A stretch of 21,070 nt of DNA, taken from RGIG5612 sp045627365. Lineage in GTDB: Bacteria > Bacillota > Clostridia > Lachnospirales > Lachnospiraceae. Position numbers and translations under genes: made by a program. How positions within the stretch are numbered: position 1 is the stretch's first letter; each line of letters starts with the position of its first letter. The stretch spans positions 1 to 21,070 of the forward strand of contig JAZQNN010000043.1 of the NCBI GenBank assembly GCA_045627365.1, written 5' to 3'. Under the pieces are notes generated by a model that made no database searches, was not told the DNA's origin, and saw only the letters and a list, made by a program, of their open reading frames with translations. Positions 1-5,900 of the stretch are shown piece by piece.

Positions 1-6
1 TCGGAC

Positions 7-57
7 ACCTCCTTTGCTTCAATCTGTGCGGTTGGCGAACCTGCACTCATTATAACA
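7..57 (-). promoter_or_regulatory. Promoter and ribosome binding site of a leftward gene outside the window
   Basis: Read on the minus strand there is an extended -10 box, TGTTATAAT (49-57), and then a strong Shine-Dalgarno AAAGGAGGT (7-15). The start codon it serves would fall just left of position 1. The -35 position has only a weak match. This implies that a leftward gene begins at the window edge; nothing of its coding sequence is visible. Confidence 0.55.
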
Positions 58-94
58 TTGGAGGTTTTTTACTTGAAGCTGAAGCTAACTGGGG

Positions 95-120
95 ACCACC
101 TGCATAGCAGGTGGTTTATT
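95..120 (+). terminator. Short perfect hairpin, terminator-like
   Basis: A 9-bp perfect stem, ACCACCTGC (95-103) with GCAGGTGGT (107-115), closes on a 3-nt loop and is followed by TTTATT. The T tract is poor and no plus-strand gene is visible upstream. It could be a weak terminator or a dispersed hairpin element between the leftward promoter and the tRNA. Confidence 0.4.
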
Positions 121-143
121 GTAATGGCCTGGCCATACAAACA

Positions 144-172
144 AAAACGAGGTTCCCCCGGAACCTCGTTTT
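144..172 (-). terminator. Rho-independent terminator of the tRNA-Ser transcript
   Basis: A 13-bp perfect stem (144-156 with 160-172) with a 3-nt loop ends, on the minus strand, in a TTTTT run. It lies 8 nt beyond the tRNA 3' end, so it is well placed to stop tRNA transcription. The stem also ends in four Ts on the plus strand, so it may work both ways. Confidence 0.8.
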
Positions 173-179
173 GTCTGTA

Positions 180-267
180 CGGAAACGGTGGGATTCGAAC
201 CCACGCACCGGTTACCCGATGACCGCATTTCGAGTGCGGCTCGTTATGACCACTTCGATACGTTTCC
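180..267 (-). tRNA. tRNA-Ser (anticodon CGA)
   Basis: The minus strand folds as a class II tRNA of 88 nt. The acceptor arm GGAAACG (261-267) pairs with CGTTTCC (181-187). The anticodon stem CCGCA/TGCGG encloses the loop CTCGAAA, giving anticodon CGA, which reads UCG. A long variable arm of the serine type follows. The T arm is GTGGG-TTCGAAT-CCCAC. The discriminator base is G, as expected for serine. CCA is not encoded. A strong hairpin terminator follows at once. The long variable arm together with the CGA anticodon makes serine the clear choice over leucine. Confidence 0.95.
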
Positions 268-277
268 TTTTATGATC

Positions 278-297
278 GCGGTGCGCCGGCGCACCGC
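278..297. repeat. Perfect 20-bp GC-rich palindrome
   Basis: A perfect 20-bp palindrome with half-site GCGGTGCGCC sits between the stop of the LOG-family gene and the tRNA, both read leftward. It lacks a following T run on either strand, so it is not a standard terminator. It may stabilise the upstream mRNA 3' end, mark a processing point, or bind a protein. Confidence 0.6.
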
Positions 298-331
298 AAT
301 ATGCCTAAATAAAATACAGCGAAATCAACAA

Positions 332-922
332 TTAGTCAATCTCATAAATTTGCTGTTCGAGCTGTTCCTTGACCGATGTGCCCTCCAGGTACGCGATCAG
401 ATCGTCAGTCTCGTCCTGCTCAAAGCACTTGTAAAGACCCAGTGTGTCCTCGTGCAGGAATTTTTCCTCCGCTCCGTTGTGCATCAGCGCCTGGATCGAA
501 TAATAATATCCGTTGATGTTGAACAGTGCGATCGGCTTATTGTGCTGTCCGAGCTGTTTCAGCGTCACTACCTGAAAGAACTCGTCAAATGTGCCGATGC
601 CGCCCGGGACAACGACAAACGCATCCGCAAGGTCCTCCATGATCGTCTTTCTCTGACCCATGTCGACCGTGTACAGAAGGTCGTCGCACTTGGTATAAAG
701 CGGCTCTATGTCGTTGGTCTTGAAAAACGCCGGAACGACGCCGGTTACCTTACCGCCGCCTGCGTGGAAACCTCTGGCTGCAGCGCCCATCAGGCCGCTT
801 TTGCCTGCTCCGTACACAAGGTCATGCCCGCGCTCGGCAAGCTCCGTGCACAGCTTCTCAACTATCTCGACATATTCCTTATCTATCTTATTGCTTGCAG
901 CTCCGTATACACAAACTTTCAT
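332..922 (-). CDS. LOG-family protein (cytokinin riboside 5'-monophosphate phosphoribohydrolase-like)
   Basis: This 196-residue cytosolic protein belongs to the LOG/TIGR00730 Rossmann-fold family, often mislabelled lysine decarboxylase. The family signature PGGIGTFDE is at residues 106-114, with the upstream MGQRK (88-92) and the nucleotide-loop-like GAGKSGLMG (38-46). Characterised members cleave N6-modified AMP or AMP to a base plus ribose 5-phosphate. The substrate here is not known and hormone synthesis is not implied. Length is normal for the family. Its ATG overlaps the TGA of the flavin reductase-like gene (ATGA), so the two are translationally coupled in one leftward operon. Confidence 0.88.
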   Translation of the reverse strand: MKVCVYGAASNKIDKEYVEIVEKLCTELAERGHDLVYGAGKSGLMGAAARGFHAGGGKVTGVVPAFFKTNDIEPLYTKCDDLLYTVDMGQRKTIMEDLADAFVVVPGGIGTFDEFFQVVTLKQLGQHNKPIALFNINGYYYSIQALMHNGAEEKFLHEDTLGLYKCFEQDETDDLIAYLEGTSVKEQLEQQIYEID

Positions 923-1488
923 TTCTTTCTCCTCTCTACGCTGTAGCCAAACTTGCCCAGCCTATCTCCAACTGTAAAATACTCGCCGTGCGAATACGCC
1001 GTTAATTGTAAATCATTCAGGTGGAATTTTCCAGCCTTATCCATATATGCATCGTCGACCGAAACCGCCGTGACCTCAGCCAGAAACATATCGTGCGTCC
1101 CCAGCGGGATTATCTCCTTCACCTTGCACTCAATAGCCACCGGGCACTCCCCGATCGTTGGGCAGCTGACCGTCTTCGATTCGATCGGCGTCAGTTTCAT
1201 TTCGGCAAATTTGTCCGCATCCCTGCCGGATTTCACGCCGCACCAGTCTGTCTGAGGCGTGACTCTGTCATTGACCAGGTTGACGACGAACTCGCCCGTT
1301 TCCTTGATGATATCGTACGAGTAACGCTCCGGTCTTATAGATATGTAAAGCATCGGCGGGTCCGAGCACACCGTGCCGGTCCATCCGATGGTAATGATAT
1401 TCGGTTTCTCCCCCGGTCTGCCGCAGCTGACCATCACAACAGGCAGCGGATACAGCATATTGCCGGGCTTCCAGTACTCTCTTGCCAT
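919..1488 (-). CDS. Flavin reductase-like protein, FMN-binding split barrel
   Basis: This 189-residue protein fits the flavin reductase-like/FMN-binding split-barrel family. It opens with a segment rich in hydrophobic residues and prolines (MLYPLPVVMVSC), then NIITIGWTGTVCSDPPMLYISIR at about 30-52. This is the usual strand pattern in which a Thr/Ser-rich loop holds the FMN phosphate. Members bind FMN and pass electrons from NAD(P)H or ferredoxin-type donors to flavins or small molecules, and the partner here is unknown. The start is backed by AAAGGAG 5 nt upstream. It is the first gene of a two-gene leftward operon with the LOG-family gene and has a candidate promoter at 1525-1553. Confidence 0.85.
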   Translation of the reverse strand: MAREYWKPGNMLYPLPVVMVSCGRPGEKPNIITIGWTGTVCSDPPMLYISIRPERYSYDIIKETGEFVVNLVNDRVTPQTDWCGVKSGRDADKFAEMKLTPIESKTVSCPTIGECPVAIECKVKEIIPLGTHDMFLAEVTAVSVDDAYMDKAGKFHLNDLQLTAYSHGEYFTVGDRLGKFGYSVERRKK

Positions 1489-1524
1489 AATGTCTCCTTT
1501 CGCGCGCCGCGCGGCACTGCGTTA

Positions 1525-1553
1525 AGTATAAGTTATTGAAAGCTTTTTGTATA
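1525..1553 (-). promoter_or_regulatory. Candidate promoter of the flavin reductase/LOG operon
   Basis: On the minus strand, TATACA (1548-1553), a 17-nt spacer and TATACT (1525-1530) form a plausible sigma-A-type promoter about 40 nt before the start codon. The short leader contains the perfect palindrome GCCGCGCGGC (1506-1515) just before the Shine-Dalgarno site, which could form a small hairpin or operator. Confidence 0.4.
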
Positions 1554-1612
1554 GATGGCGTCTTCCGATGTTCGGATGCCTTTTTTGAGTTTTGGGTGCC
1601 TTCCTTCTTTTT

Positions 1613-1668
1613 CGAGTTTGCCAAACAGGTCCAACAAACCGCATTCTTTCGTTAACTTGGCAAACTCG
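1613..1668. repeat. Hairpin-ended repeat, copy A
   Basis: This 56-bp element has perfect 12-bp inverted ends, CGAGTTTGCCAA (1613-1624) and TTGGCAAACTCG (1657-1668). Its interior includes ACAAACCGCATT and TTTCGTTAAC. By eye about nine tenths of the positions match copy C at 1825-1877. Confidence 0.8.
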
Positions 1669-1729
1669 TTCCCGTTCTGATAGTCTGGTTCATCCATTTT
1701 TTGTTCTTGTGCGGGTCTCCAAAGGAGAA

Positions 1730-1783
1730 GAGTTTGCCAGGCACCCCGTACAAACCTTATTTCTTCGTAAAACCGGCAAACTT
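1730..1783. repeat. Hairpin-ended repeat, copy B (diverged)
   Basis: This copy keeps the ends AGTTTGCC (1731-1738) and GGCAAACT (1775-1782) and the core ACAAACC, but its interior has drifted from copies A and C. Its length, about 54 bp, matches theirs. Confidence 0.65.
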
Positions 1784-1824
1784 CAGCTTCCGAAATACGA
1801 CTTCCGCACTGAATTAATAGCGCA

Positions 1825-1877
1825 GAGTTTGCCAAGCAGGCCCGACAAACCGCATTTTTTCGTTAACTTGGCAAACC
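1825..1877. repeat. Hairpin-ended repeat, copy C
   Basis: Perfect 10-bp inverted ends, GTTTGCCAAG (1827-1836) and CTTGGCAAAC (1867-1876), enclose an interior close to copy A, with the shared core ACAAACCGCATT. The three copies lie in the same orientation, with starts about 116 and 95 bp apart. Confidence 0.8.
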
Positions 1878-1886
1878 AGGCGCCCC

Positions 1887-1921
1887 AAAATGGATGGACA
1901 CGGTCAAAAAATGGATGGACA
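1887..1921. repeat. Direct repeat, two 14-bp units with 21-bp period
   Basis: AAAATGGATGGACA occurs at 1887-1900 and again, identical, at 1908-1921. The pair lies just upstream of the -35 box at 1935. It could be a regulator binding site for the next gene, or the abandoned end of an insertion sequence whose terminus carries repeated transposase sites. No transposase is present to decide. Confidence 0.7.
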
Positions 1922-1934
1922 TGCATATTTTGGG

Positions 1935-1963
1935 TTGCACGCGGGTGCGTTTCCGTGTATCAT
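1935..1963 (+). promoter_or_regulatory. Promoter of the nuclease-like gene
   Basis: TTGCAC (1935-1940), 17 nt, TATCAT (1958-1963): each hexamer differs from the sigma-A consensus at one base. Transcription would begin near 1970, giving a leader of about 125 nt before the ATG at 2097. Confidence 0.6.
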
Positions 1964-2032
1964 TCACTTACAATCTATATGGAGGTAATCTCAATAGTTG
2001 ACTTTACTCATTCATCTGCATATTCTGTATTC

Positions 2033-2059
2033 AGGCTCCCAATCGGGAGCTTTTATTTT
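2033..2059 (+). terminator. Terminator-like hairpin inside the leader of the nuclease-like gene
   Basis: AGGCTCCC (2033-2040) pairs with GGGAGCTT (2045-2052), including one G-T pair, around the loop AATC, followed by the T-rich TTATTTT. It lies between the promoter and the ATG at 2097, so it would end transcripts early unless overcome. It may be an attenuator, or the terminator of a small upstream transcript. Confidence 0.6.
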
Positions 2060-2096
2060 GCCCTGTATTACGTATTACGAAGCTTAAGGAGGAACC

Positions 2097-2888
2097 ATGG
2101 AACCTATTGATCTGTTTAAGCGTAACCTCGAAGAATTATCAAAGCGGCGCGGCGAGCTTGAGTCGCGAATCAGCCGTCTGCCTGAAGGATCAATCAAGGC
2201 TATGGTTGTTAAGGGCAGAGATTACTACCGCGCCACATTCGATGACAAGAGAGAATATTTGTCTGTTACCAAGGATCTGCCGCTGATCAATGAATTGCTG
2301 CAACGCAAGTATTTTTCGATGGAGCTGAATGACATCGATGTCAATATGCAAATGCTTCAGACCGCTATAGCCTCCTTTGACAGTTCCAGGCTTATGCTCG
2401 ATGATTTTATCAAAAACAATCCTTACGAAATCGCTCGTCTGGAAAAATGTCTGCAGTTGCCTCGCAGCGACTTTGATGCATGGGCAGCTGAGCCGTTCGA
2501 AACAACTGCCAAATACCAGGAACAGCGCTCGCGCAGGCTGAAAAACGGCGTGTTAGTTCGGTCGAAGGGCGAGGAGGTGGTTGGCAATGGTCTCGTTGAC
2601 AACGAGATTGCCTTCAGATACGAATGGGCACAGGAATTTGCCGGATCAATTATCAACCCGGATTTCACGATTCTGCTGCGGCGGTTTTCGGCGAATCGGC
2701 TTTTCTACTGGGAACACCTCGGTCTGACCGGCGACCCTACGTATGACAGCAACACAAAGTGGAAGCTCGACAAGTTCTTGCGAGCAGGGCTGATGCCTTG
2801 CTTTGACTTCATTTTTACGTTCGACGATTCGGCACACCCGACTGACTCAGTCATGGTACAAAACCTGATAGACGCATACCTGAAGTAG
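2097..2888 (+). CDS. Unassigned protein with PD-(D/E)XK nuclease-like motifs
   Basis: I do not recognise a named family for this 263-residue protein. Residues 1-125 are mostly helical and charged, coiled-coil-like at 8-28. The C-terminal half shows the order seen in PD-(D/E)XK nucleases: RSKGEE at 155-160 (candidate catalytic Glu), INPDF at 186-190 (candidate Asp189), then a hydrophobic strand and FYWEHLGL at 203-210. Lys221 and Lys223 follow. This hints at a metal-dependent DNA- or RNA-cutting fold, but activity is inference. The ATG is supported by AAGGAGG (2086-2092). It stands alone behind a promoter and terminator-like leader, beside repeats. No methylase or helicase partner is nearby, so a restriction system is not supported. 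Confidence 0.75.
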   Translation: MEPIDLFKRNLEELSKRRGELESRISRLPEGSIKAMVVKGRDYYRATFDDKREYLSVTKDLPLINELLQRKYFSMELNDIDVNMQMLQTAIASFDSSRLMLDDFIKNNPYEIARLEKCLQLPRSDFDAWAAEPFETTAKYQEQRSRRLKNGVLVRSKGEEVVGNGLVDNEIAFRYEWAQEFAGSIINPDFTILLRRFSANRLFYWEHLGLTGDPTYDSNTKWKLDKFLRAGLMPCFDFIFTFDDSAHPTDSVMVQNLIDAYLK

Positions 2889-2901
2889 CCGCCCCACCTT
2901 C

Positions 2902-2957
2902 TTGACTAATCCCGCGCAAAGTACTATAACTTGTAACATTCAAAGTTTGTAATATTC
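2902..2957 (+). promoter_or_regulatory. Promoter and direct-repeat site of the ABC importer operon
   Basis: TTGACT (2902-2907), a 17-nt spacer and TATAAC (2925-2930) form a strong sigma-A-type promoter. Just after it, TTGTAACATTC (2931-2941) and TTGTAATATTC (2947-2957) repeat with one mismatch, 16 bp apart, across the expected transcription start. The position fits an operator that would block transcription when occupied. Confidence 0.6.
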
Positions 2958-2974
2958 TGAAAGCGCACTACATC

Positions 2975-3946
2975 ATGAACATCGGAAAAGCTACTGTCAC
3001 TCTCATTGCGATCATTCTCGCAACATCATTTTTGTCTTCCTGCGGCAAGCCGCACGAGGACGTCACTGTCCGCGTTGTCGGGCTCAACGGACCGACCGGA
3101 ATGGGCCTTGCGTATATGAATTCGCAGTCGGATGAGGGCAAAACCACTTATAGATACGACATTTCTTACGCTTCCGCGCCGGATGCGATCACAGGCGAAC
3201 TCATCGGCGGAAGCATCGATATTGCTGCGGTTCCGGTGAACCTCGCGGCTGTTCTTTACAACAAGACGCAGGGCGAGATCCTCACCTGCGCAGTCAATAC
3301 GCTTGGCGTTCTTTCAATAATTGCAGGGCCGGGCACCGAGGTCGATAGTTTCTCATCTCTTGCCGGCCGCACCATAGTCACCGCCGGTCAGGGCAGCACA
3401 CCTGAGTACATTATCAACTATTTGCTCGAGGCAAACGGCATCGCCGGTCAGGTCGACATCGAGTTTGTCAGTGAGCACGCAGAGTGCCTGACGCAGCTTC
3501 TGCAGGGCAAGGCTGACCTCATCATGGTCCCTGAGCCGTTCGTGACCAATGTTCTTAACAAGGTCGAAGGAAGCCACGTGCTTTTCGACCTCACCGAAGA
3601 ATGGGCCAAGGTGTCAGATACCGAGTTGGTACAGGGCGTGCTTGCAGTAAGGAAGGCATTCGCCGCCGAGCACCCGGAGATAATGAAGGCATTTCTCGAA
3701 GAATACGCCGAGTCCGTGAACTACACCAACGAACATCCGAAGGAAGCCTCTGAGATCATTGCCGGCTACGGTATCGTAGCAAGCGCACCTTTGGCCGGGC
3801 AGGCCATCCCTAGATGCAATATCTGCTGCCTGACGGGAGCTGATTGCCGGGGCGCGATGGATGCAATGCTCGAGGTGCTTTTCAGCGCTGATCCAAAAGC
3901 TATAGGTGGCGCGCTCCCGGAAGATGATATATACTATATTCCATGA
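2975..3946 (+). CDS. ABC transporter substrate-binding lipoprotein (SsuA/TauA/THI5-like)
   Basis: This 323-residue protein starts with a lipoprotein signal: a charged start, a hydrophobic stretch at 6-21, and the lipobox LSSC with Cys23. The mature part reads like the periplasmic-binding fold of nitrate/sulfonate/thiamine-precursor binders, with VVGLNGPTGMG (34-44), an AAVPVNLAAVLYNK region (84-97) and a domain-2 segment DLIMVPEPF (181-189). It would catch a small ligand outside the membrane and hand it to the permease. The ligand cannot be told from sequence. A Cys cluster, RCNICC plus Cys291, near the C terminus is unusual. No clear Shine-Dalgarno precedes the ATG. The ATGA overlap with the permease ties the three genes together. 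Confidence 0.88.
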   Translation: MNIGKATVTLIAIILATSFLSSCGKPHEDVTVRVVGLNGPTGMGLAYMNSQSDEGKTTYRYDISYASAPDAITGELIGGSIDIAAVPVNLAAVLYNKTQGEILTCAVNTLGVLSIIAGPGTEVDSFSSLAGRTIVTAGQGSTPEYIINYLLEANGIAGQVDIEFVSEHAECLTQLLQGKADLIMVPEPFVTNVLNKVEGSHVLFDLTEEWAKVSDTELVQGVLAVRKAFAAEHPEIMKAFLEEYAESVNYTNEHPKEASEIIAGYGIVASAPLAGQAIPRCNICCLTGADCRGAMDAMLEVLFSADPKAIGGALPEDDIYYIP

Positions 3947-4686
3947 GCAACACCCTTAAGAAAATCCTCAAAGCCGCGGCCATCACCGCCGCATGGCTTG
4001 TCATATGGGAGGTTATCCACCTCGCAGTCGGGAAGGCAATCATCGTGCCCTCCCCGCTTGATACGCTCCTGAAGCTCATCGAGCTTGCCGGCACCGGCGC
4101 CTTCTGGACGTCCATCGGCGTGTCGCTTCTGCGCATCCTCATCGGATACCTCGCAGCCCTCATCATCGGCACAGCGCTTGGTCTCATCACCGCCAAAGTG
4201 CCATTCCTTGACGCATTCTTCTCACCAATAGCCAAAATCATCCGCGCCACTCCGGTCGCGTCGTTCATTATTTTGCTGTTCGTTTTTCTGGCCAAGGACA
4301 ACATCCCGGCTGTGACCGCTTTTCTGATGGTCTTCCCTGTTGTCTGGACCAATGTCTACACCGGCATCCATGAAACCGACCCGAAACTTCTGGAAATGGC
4401 GACGCTCTTTAACGTGCCGAAAAGCCGCAGGTTCTCCAAGATATACATTCCGCAGACAATGCCGCATTTCATGAGCGCGGCTCGCACCGGCATGGGGCTT
4501 GCCTGGAAAGCCGGCATCGCAGCCGAGGTCCTGACCAATCCGCGTTTCGGCATCGGCACCGGCCTTTACAACGCGAAGATCTATCTTGAAAGCGCGGAGC
4601 TTTTCGCCTGGACCGCGGTGATAGTCATCATCAGCGTGGTTCTTGAACATTTGCTTGTCAAACTGATCGGGAGGCTCTACCGATGA
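3943..4686 (+). CDS. ABC transporter permease (SsuC/TauC-type)
   Basis: This 247-residue inner-membrane protein has about six hydrophobic helices. Its cytoplasmic coupling loop (LLEMATLFNVPKSRRFSKIYIP, about 145-166, shown in part) matches the EAA motif region of the BPD-type permeases of nitrate, taurine and sulfonate importers. It forms the channel that joins the lipoprotein at 2975 and the ATPase at 4683. Both junctions are 4-nt ATGA overlaps, so the three are translated together. Length is normal. Substrate is unknown: no riboswitch or biosynthetic neighbour points to thiamine, sulfonate or another ligand. Confidence 0.9.
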   Translation: MSNTLKKILKAAAITAAWLVIWEVIHLAVGKAIIVPSPLDTLLKLIELAGTGAFWTSIGVSLLRILIGYLAALIIGTALGLITAKVPFLDAFFSPIAKIIRATPVASFIILLFVFLAKDNIPAVTAFLMVFPVVWTNVYTGIHETDPKLLEMATLFNVPKSRRFSKIYIPQTMPHFMSAARTGMGLAWKAGIAAEVLTNPRFGIGTGLYNAKIYLESAELFAWTAVIVIISVVLEHLLVKLIGRLYR

Positions 4687-5264
4687 TCGAGCTCAGGAAC
4701 ATCAGTAAATTTTATAAAGGTGAGGCCGTGCTTGACAGCTTTTCGGCAACGCTTCCGGATGATGGGTTCGTTGCGGTGACCGGAGCTTCCGGCATCGGCA
4801 AAACCACCCTGCTTAATATCATCGCCGGGCTCGTGAAGCCCGACTCAGGCGAAGTTATTTTCAGCGGGCAGGCAGATGCTTCCGGCCGCATCAGCATGGT
4901 CTTTCAGGAAGACAGGCTTCTTGAGCGGGAAAATGCCGTCCTCAACGCGGCGGTCGCCTTCTCCAAAGACTTTCCGAACATCGACATGGCGGTCGAAATG
5001 CTTAAGCAACTCGGGCTCGGGGGAGATATGTTCTTCCGCGTAAGCGAGCTTTCAGGTGGCCAGAGAAGGCGCGTTGCCATTGCACGTGCACTCGCAGCTC
5101 CTGCCCCTGTCTATTTAATGGACGAGCCGCTCAAAGGTCTCGACCCTGCTACGCGCCGTGCCGCCCTTGACGTCATCTTGCGCCACACAAGCGGTGCTCT
5201 TCTTGTCATGGTCACACACGACGCAGACGACGCAGCCAGGGCCGATTTGACAATAAATCTCTAA
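4683..5264 (+). CDS. ABC transporter ATP-binding protein, short form
   Basis: This is the ATPase of the importer. Walker A GASGIGKTT is at residues 34-42, the Q-loop Gln at 75, the signature LSGGQ at 123-127, Walker B VYLMDE at 143-148, the D-loop GLD at 152-154 and the switch His at 179, so all catalytic parts are present. At 193 residues it is clearly shorter than the usual 240-260 of nitrate/taurine-type ATPases. It ends soon after the H-loop and so lacks the C-terminal helical tail. This seems to be a natural short version rather than a truncation, because the core is complete. It overlaps the permease by 4 nt. Confidence 0.9.
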   Translation: MIELRNISKFYKGEAVLDSFSATLPDDGFVAVTGASGIGKTTLLNIIAGLVKPDSGEVIFSGQADASGRISMVFQEDRLLERENAVLNAAVAFSKDFPNIDMAVEMLKQLGLGGDMFFRVSELSGGQRRRVAIARALAAPAPVYLMDEPLKGLDPATRRAALDVILRHTSGALLVMVTHDADDAARADLTINL

Positions 5265-5306
5265 AAAAACCATAAAAATCCTTTCCCACTTCGTATATAC
5301 AGCAGT

Positions 5307-5318
5307 TGAAATATTTCA
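5307..5318. promoter_or_regulatory. Perfect 12-bp palindrome upstream of the sigma factor
   Basis: TGAAATATTTCA is a perfect palindrome 21 nt before the TTG start of the sigma factor. The spacing suits an operator or a short-lived hairpin. No good -35/-10 pair could be fixed in this gap, so the site is only a candidate. Confidence 0.3.
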
Positions 5319-5339
5319 CACACTTTTAGGAGGCATAAA

Positions 5340-5900
5340 TTGAACGATCAGGATTTCAAACATTCCATCGGCAAAATTAACGCCGGCGACATCGAAGGCT
5401 TGCGTGAAATCTACGAAGCTTACGTGACGTTTATCTACTCGGTGGTACTGTCGACGCTCCACTCCAAGGAGGACGCGGAGGACGTCACCAGCGACTTCTT
5501 CATCAAGCTCTGGGACATTGCATGCACCTGGCATGACGGAAGCGGTCACCGTGCATGGATGGCATCGATCGCACGCCACATGGCGATCGATTATCTGCGC
5601 AAGCATGGCCGTGAGTGCCTGGCATTTGAGGCAGACGAGCAGGAAAATCCTGCCGAAGACGCTCTTTCAAATGAGCAGATCGCAGACAGTCCGGAGGACG
5701 CGATCATCGGCGAGATCTCAATGAAAGAAGCAATGGCCACCCTCGCAAGTGACGAAGCCCAGATACTGGACCTTAAGTTCGTTGCCTGCCTGACATTCAG
5801 GGAGATCGCGGACATCATGGGCGCGCCACAGGGCACAGTCGCATGGAAATATCAGAATGCTCTCAAGAAATTAAGGAGGGGATACTATGGACAACAATAA
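5340..5900 (+). CDS. ECF-type RNA polymerase sigma factor
   Basis: This 186-residue protein has the two ECF domains. Region 2 holds YEAYVTFIYSVV (25-36) and the polymerase-binding DAEDVTSDFFIKLW (45-58). Region 4 has a helix-turn-helix at about 151-180 (LTFREIADIMGAPQGTVAWK). An acidic linker of about 30 residues separates them. It would guide RNA polymerase to a small regulon, probably in response to an envelope signal. Translation starts at a TTG with AGGAGG 6 nt upstream (5328-5333), and no better start exists. The 3' end overlaps the anti-sigma gene by 14 nt, which keeps the two proteins in step. I see no obvious self-recognised promoter in front. Confidence 0.9.
   Translation: MNDQDFKHSIGKINAGDIEGLREIYEAYVTFIYSVVLSTLHSKEDAEDVTSDFFIKLWDIACTWHDGSGHRAWMASIARHMAIDYLRKHGRECLAFEADEQENPAEDALSNEQIADSPEDAIIGEISMKEAMATLASDEAQILDLKFVACLTFREIADIMGAPQGTVAWKYQNALKKLRRGYYGQQ

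Larger units (their letters stand above)
1489..2096. other. Gene-poor stretch with repeats and a leader region
   Basis: I find no convincing gene in these 608 bases. The left part holds the leftward promoter. Next come three hairpin-ended repeats (1613-1877), a direct repeat with 21-bp period (1887-1921), and then a rightward promoter and a leader of about 120 nt for the gene at 2097. Open frames across it merely read through the repeats, and the repeat copies are not kept in one frame. Confidence 0.7.

Noticed and set aside
188..946. Long plus-strand frame opposite the tRNA and LOG-family gene
   Set aside because: It is the complement of a clear tRNA and a clear LOG-family gene with PGGIGTFDE.
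1533..1835. Minus-strand open frame of 100 codons
   Set aside because: It reads through repeat copies A and B, which are not held in a common frame, and it has no ribosome site and no protein-like conservation.
1613..1877. Possible CRISPR array
   Set aside because: There are only three copies, spaced unevenly (about 116 and 95 bp), with long inverted ends, diverged interiors and no cas genes.
1592..2110. Plus-strand open frame of 172 codons overlapping the nuclease-like gene start
   Set aside because: It spans repeats, promoter and leader DNA and ends inside the well-supported gene at 2097.
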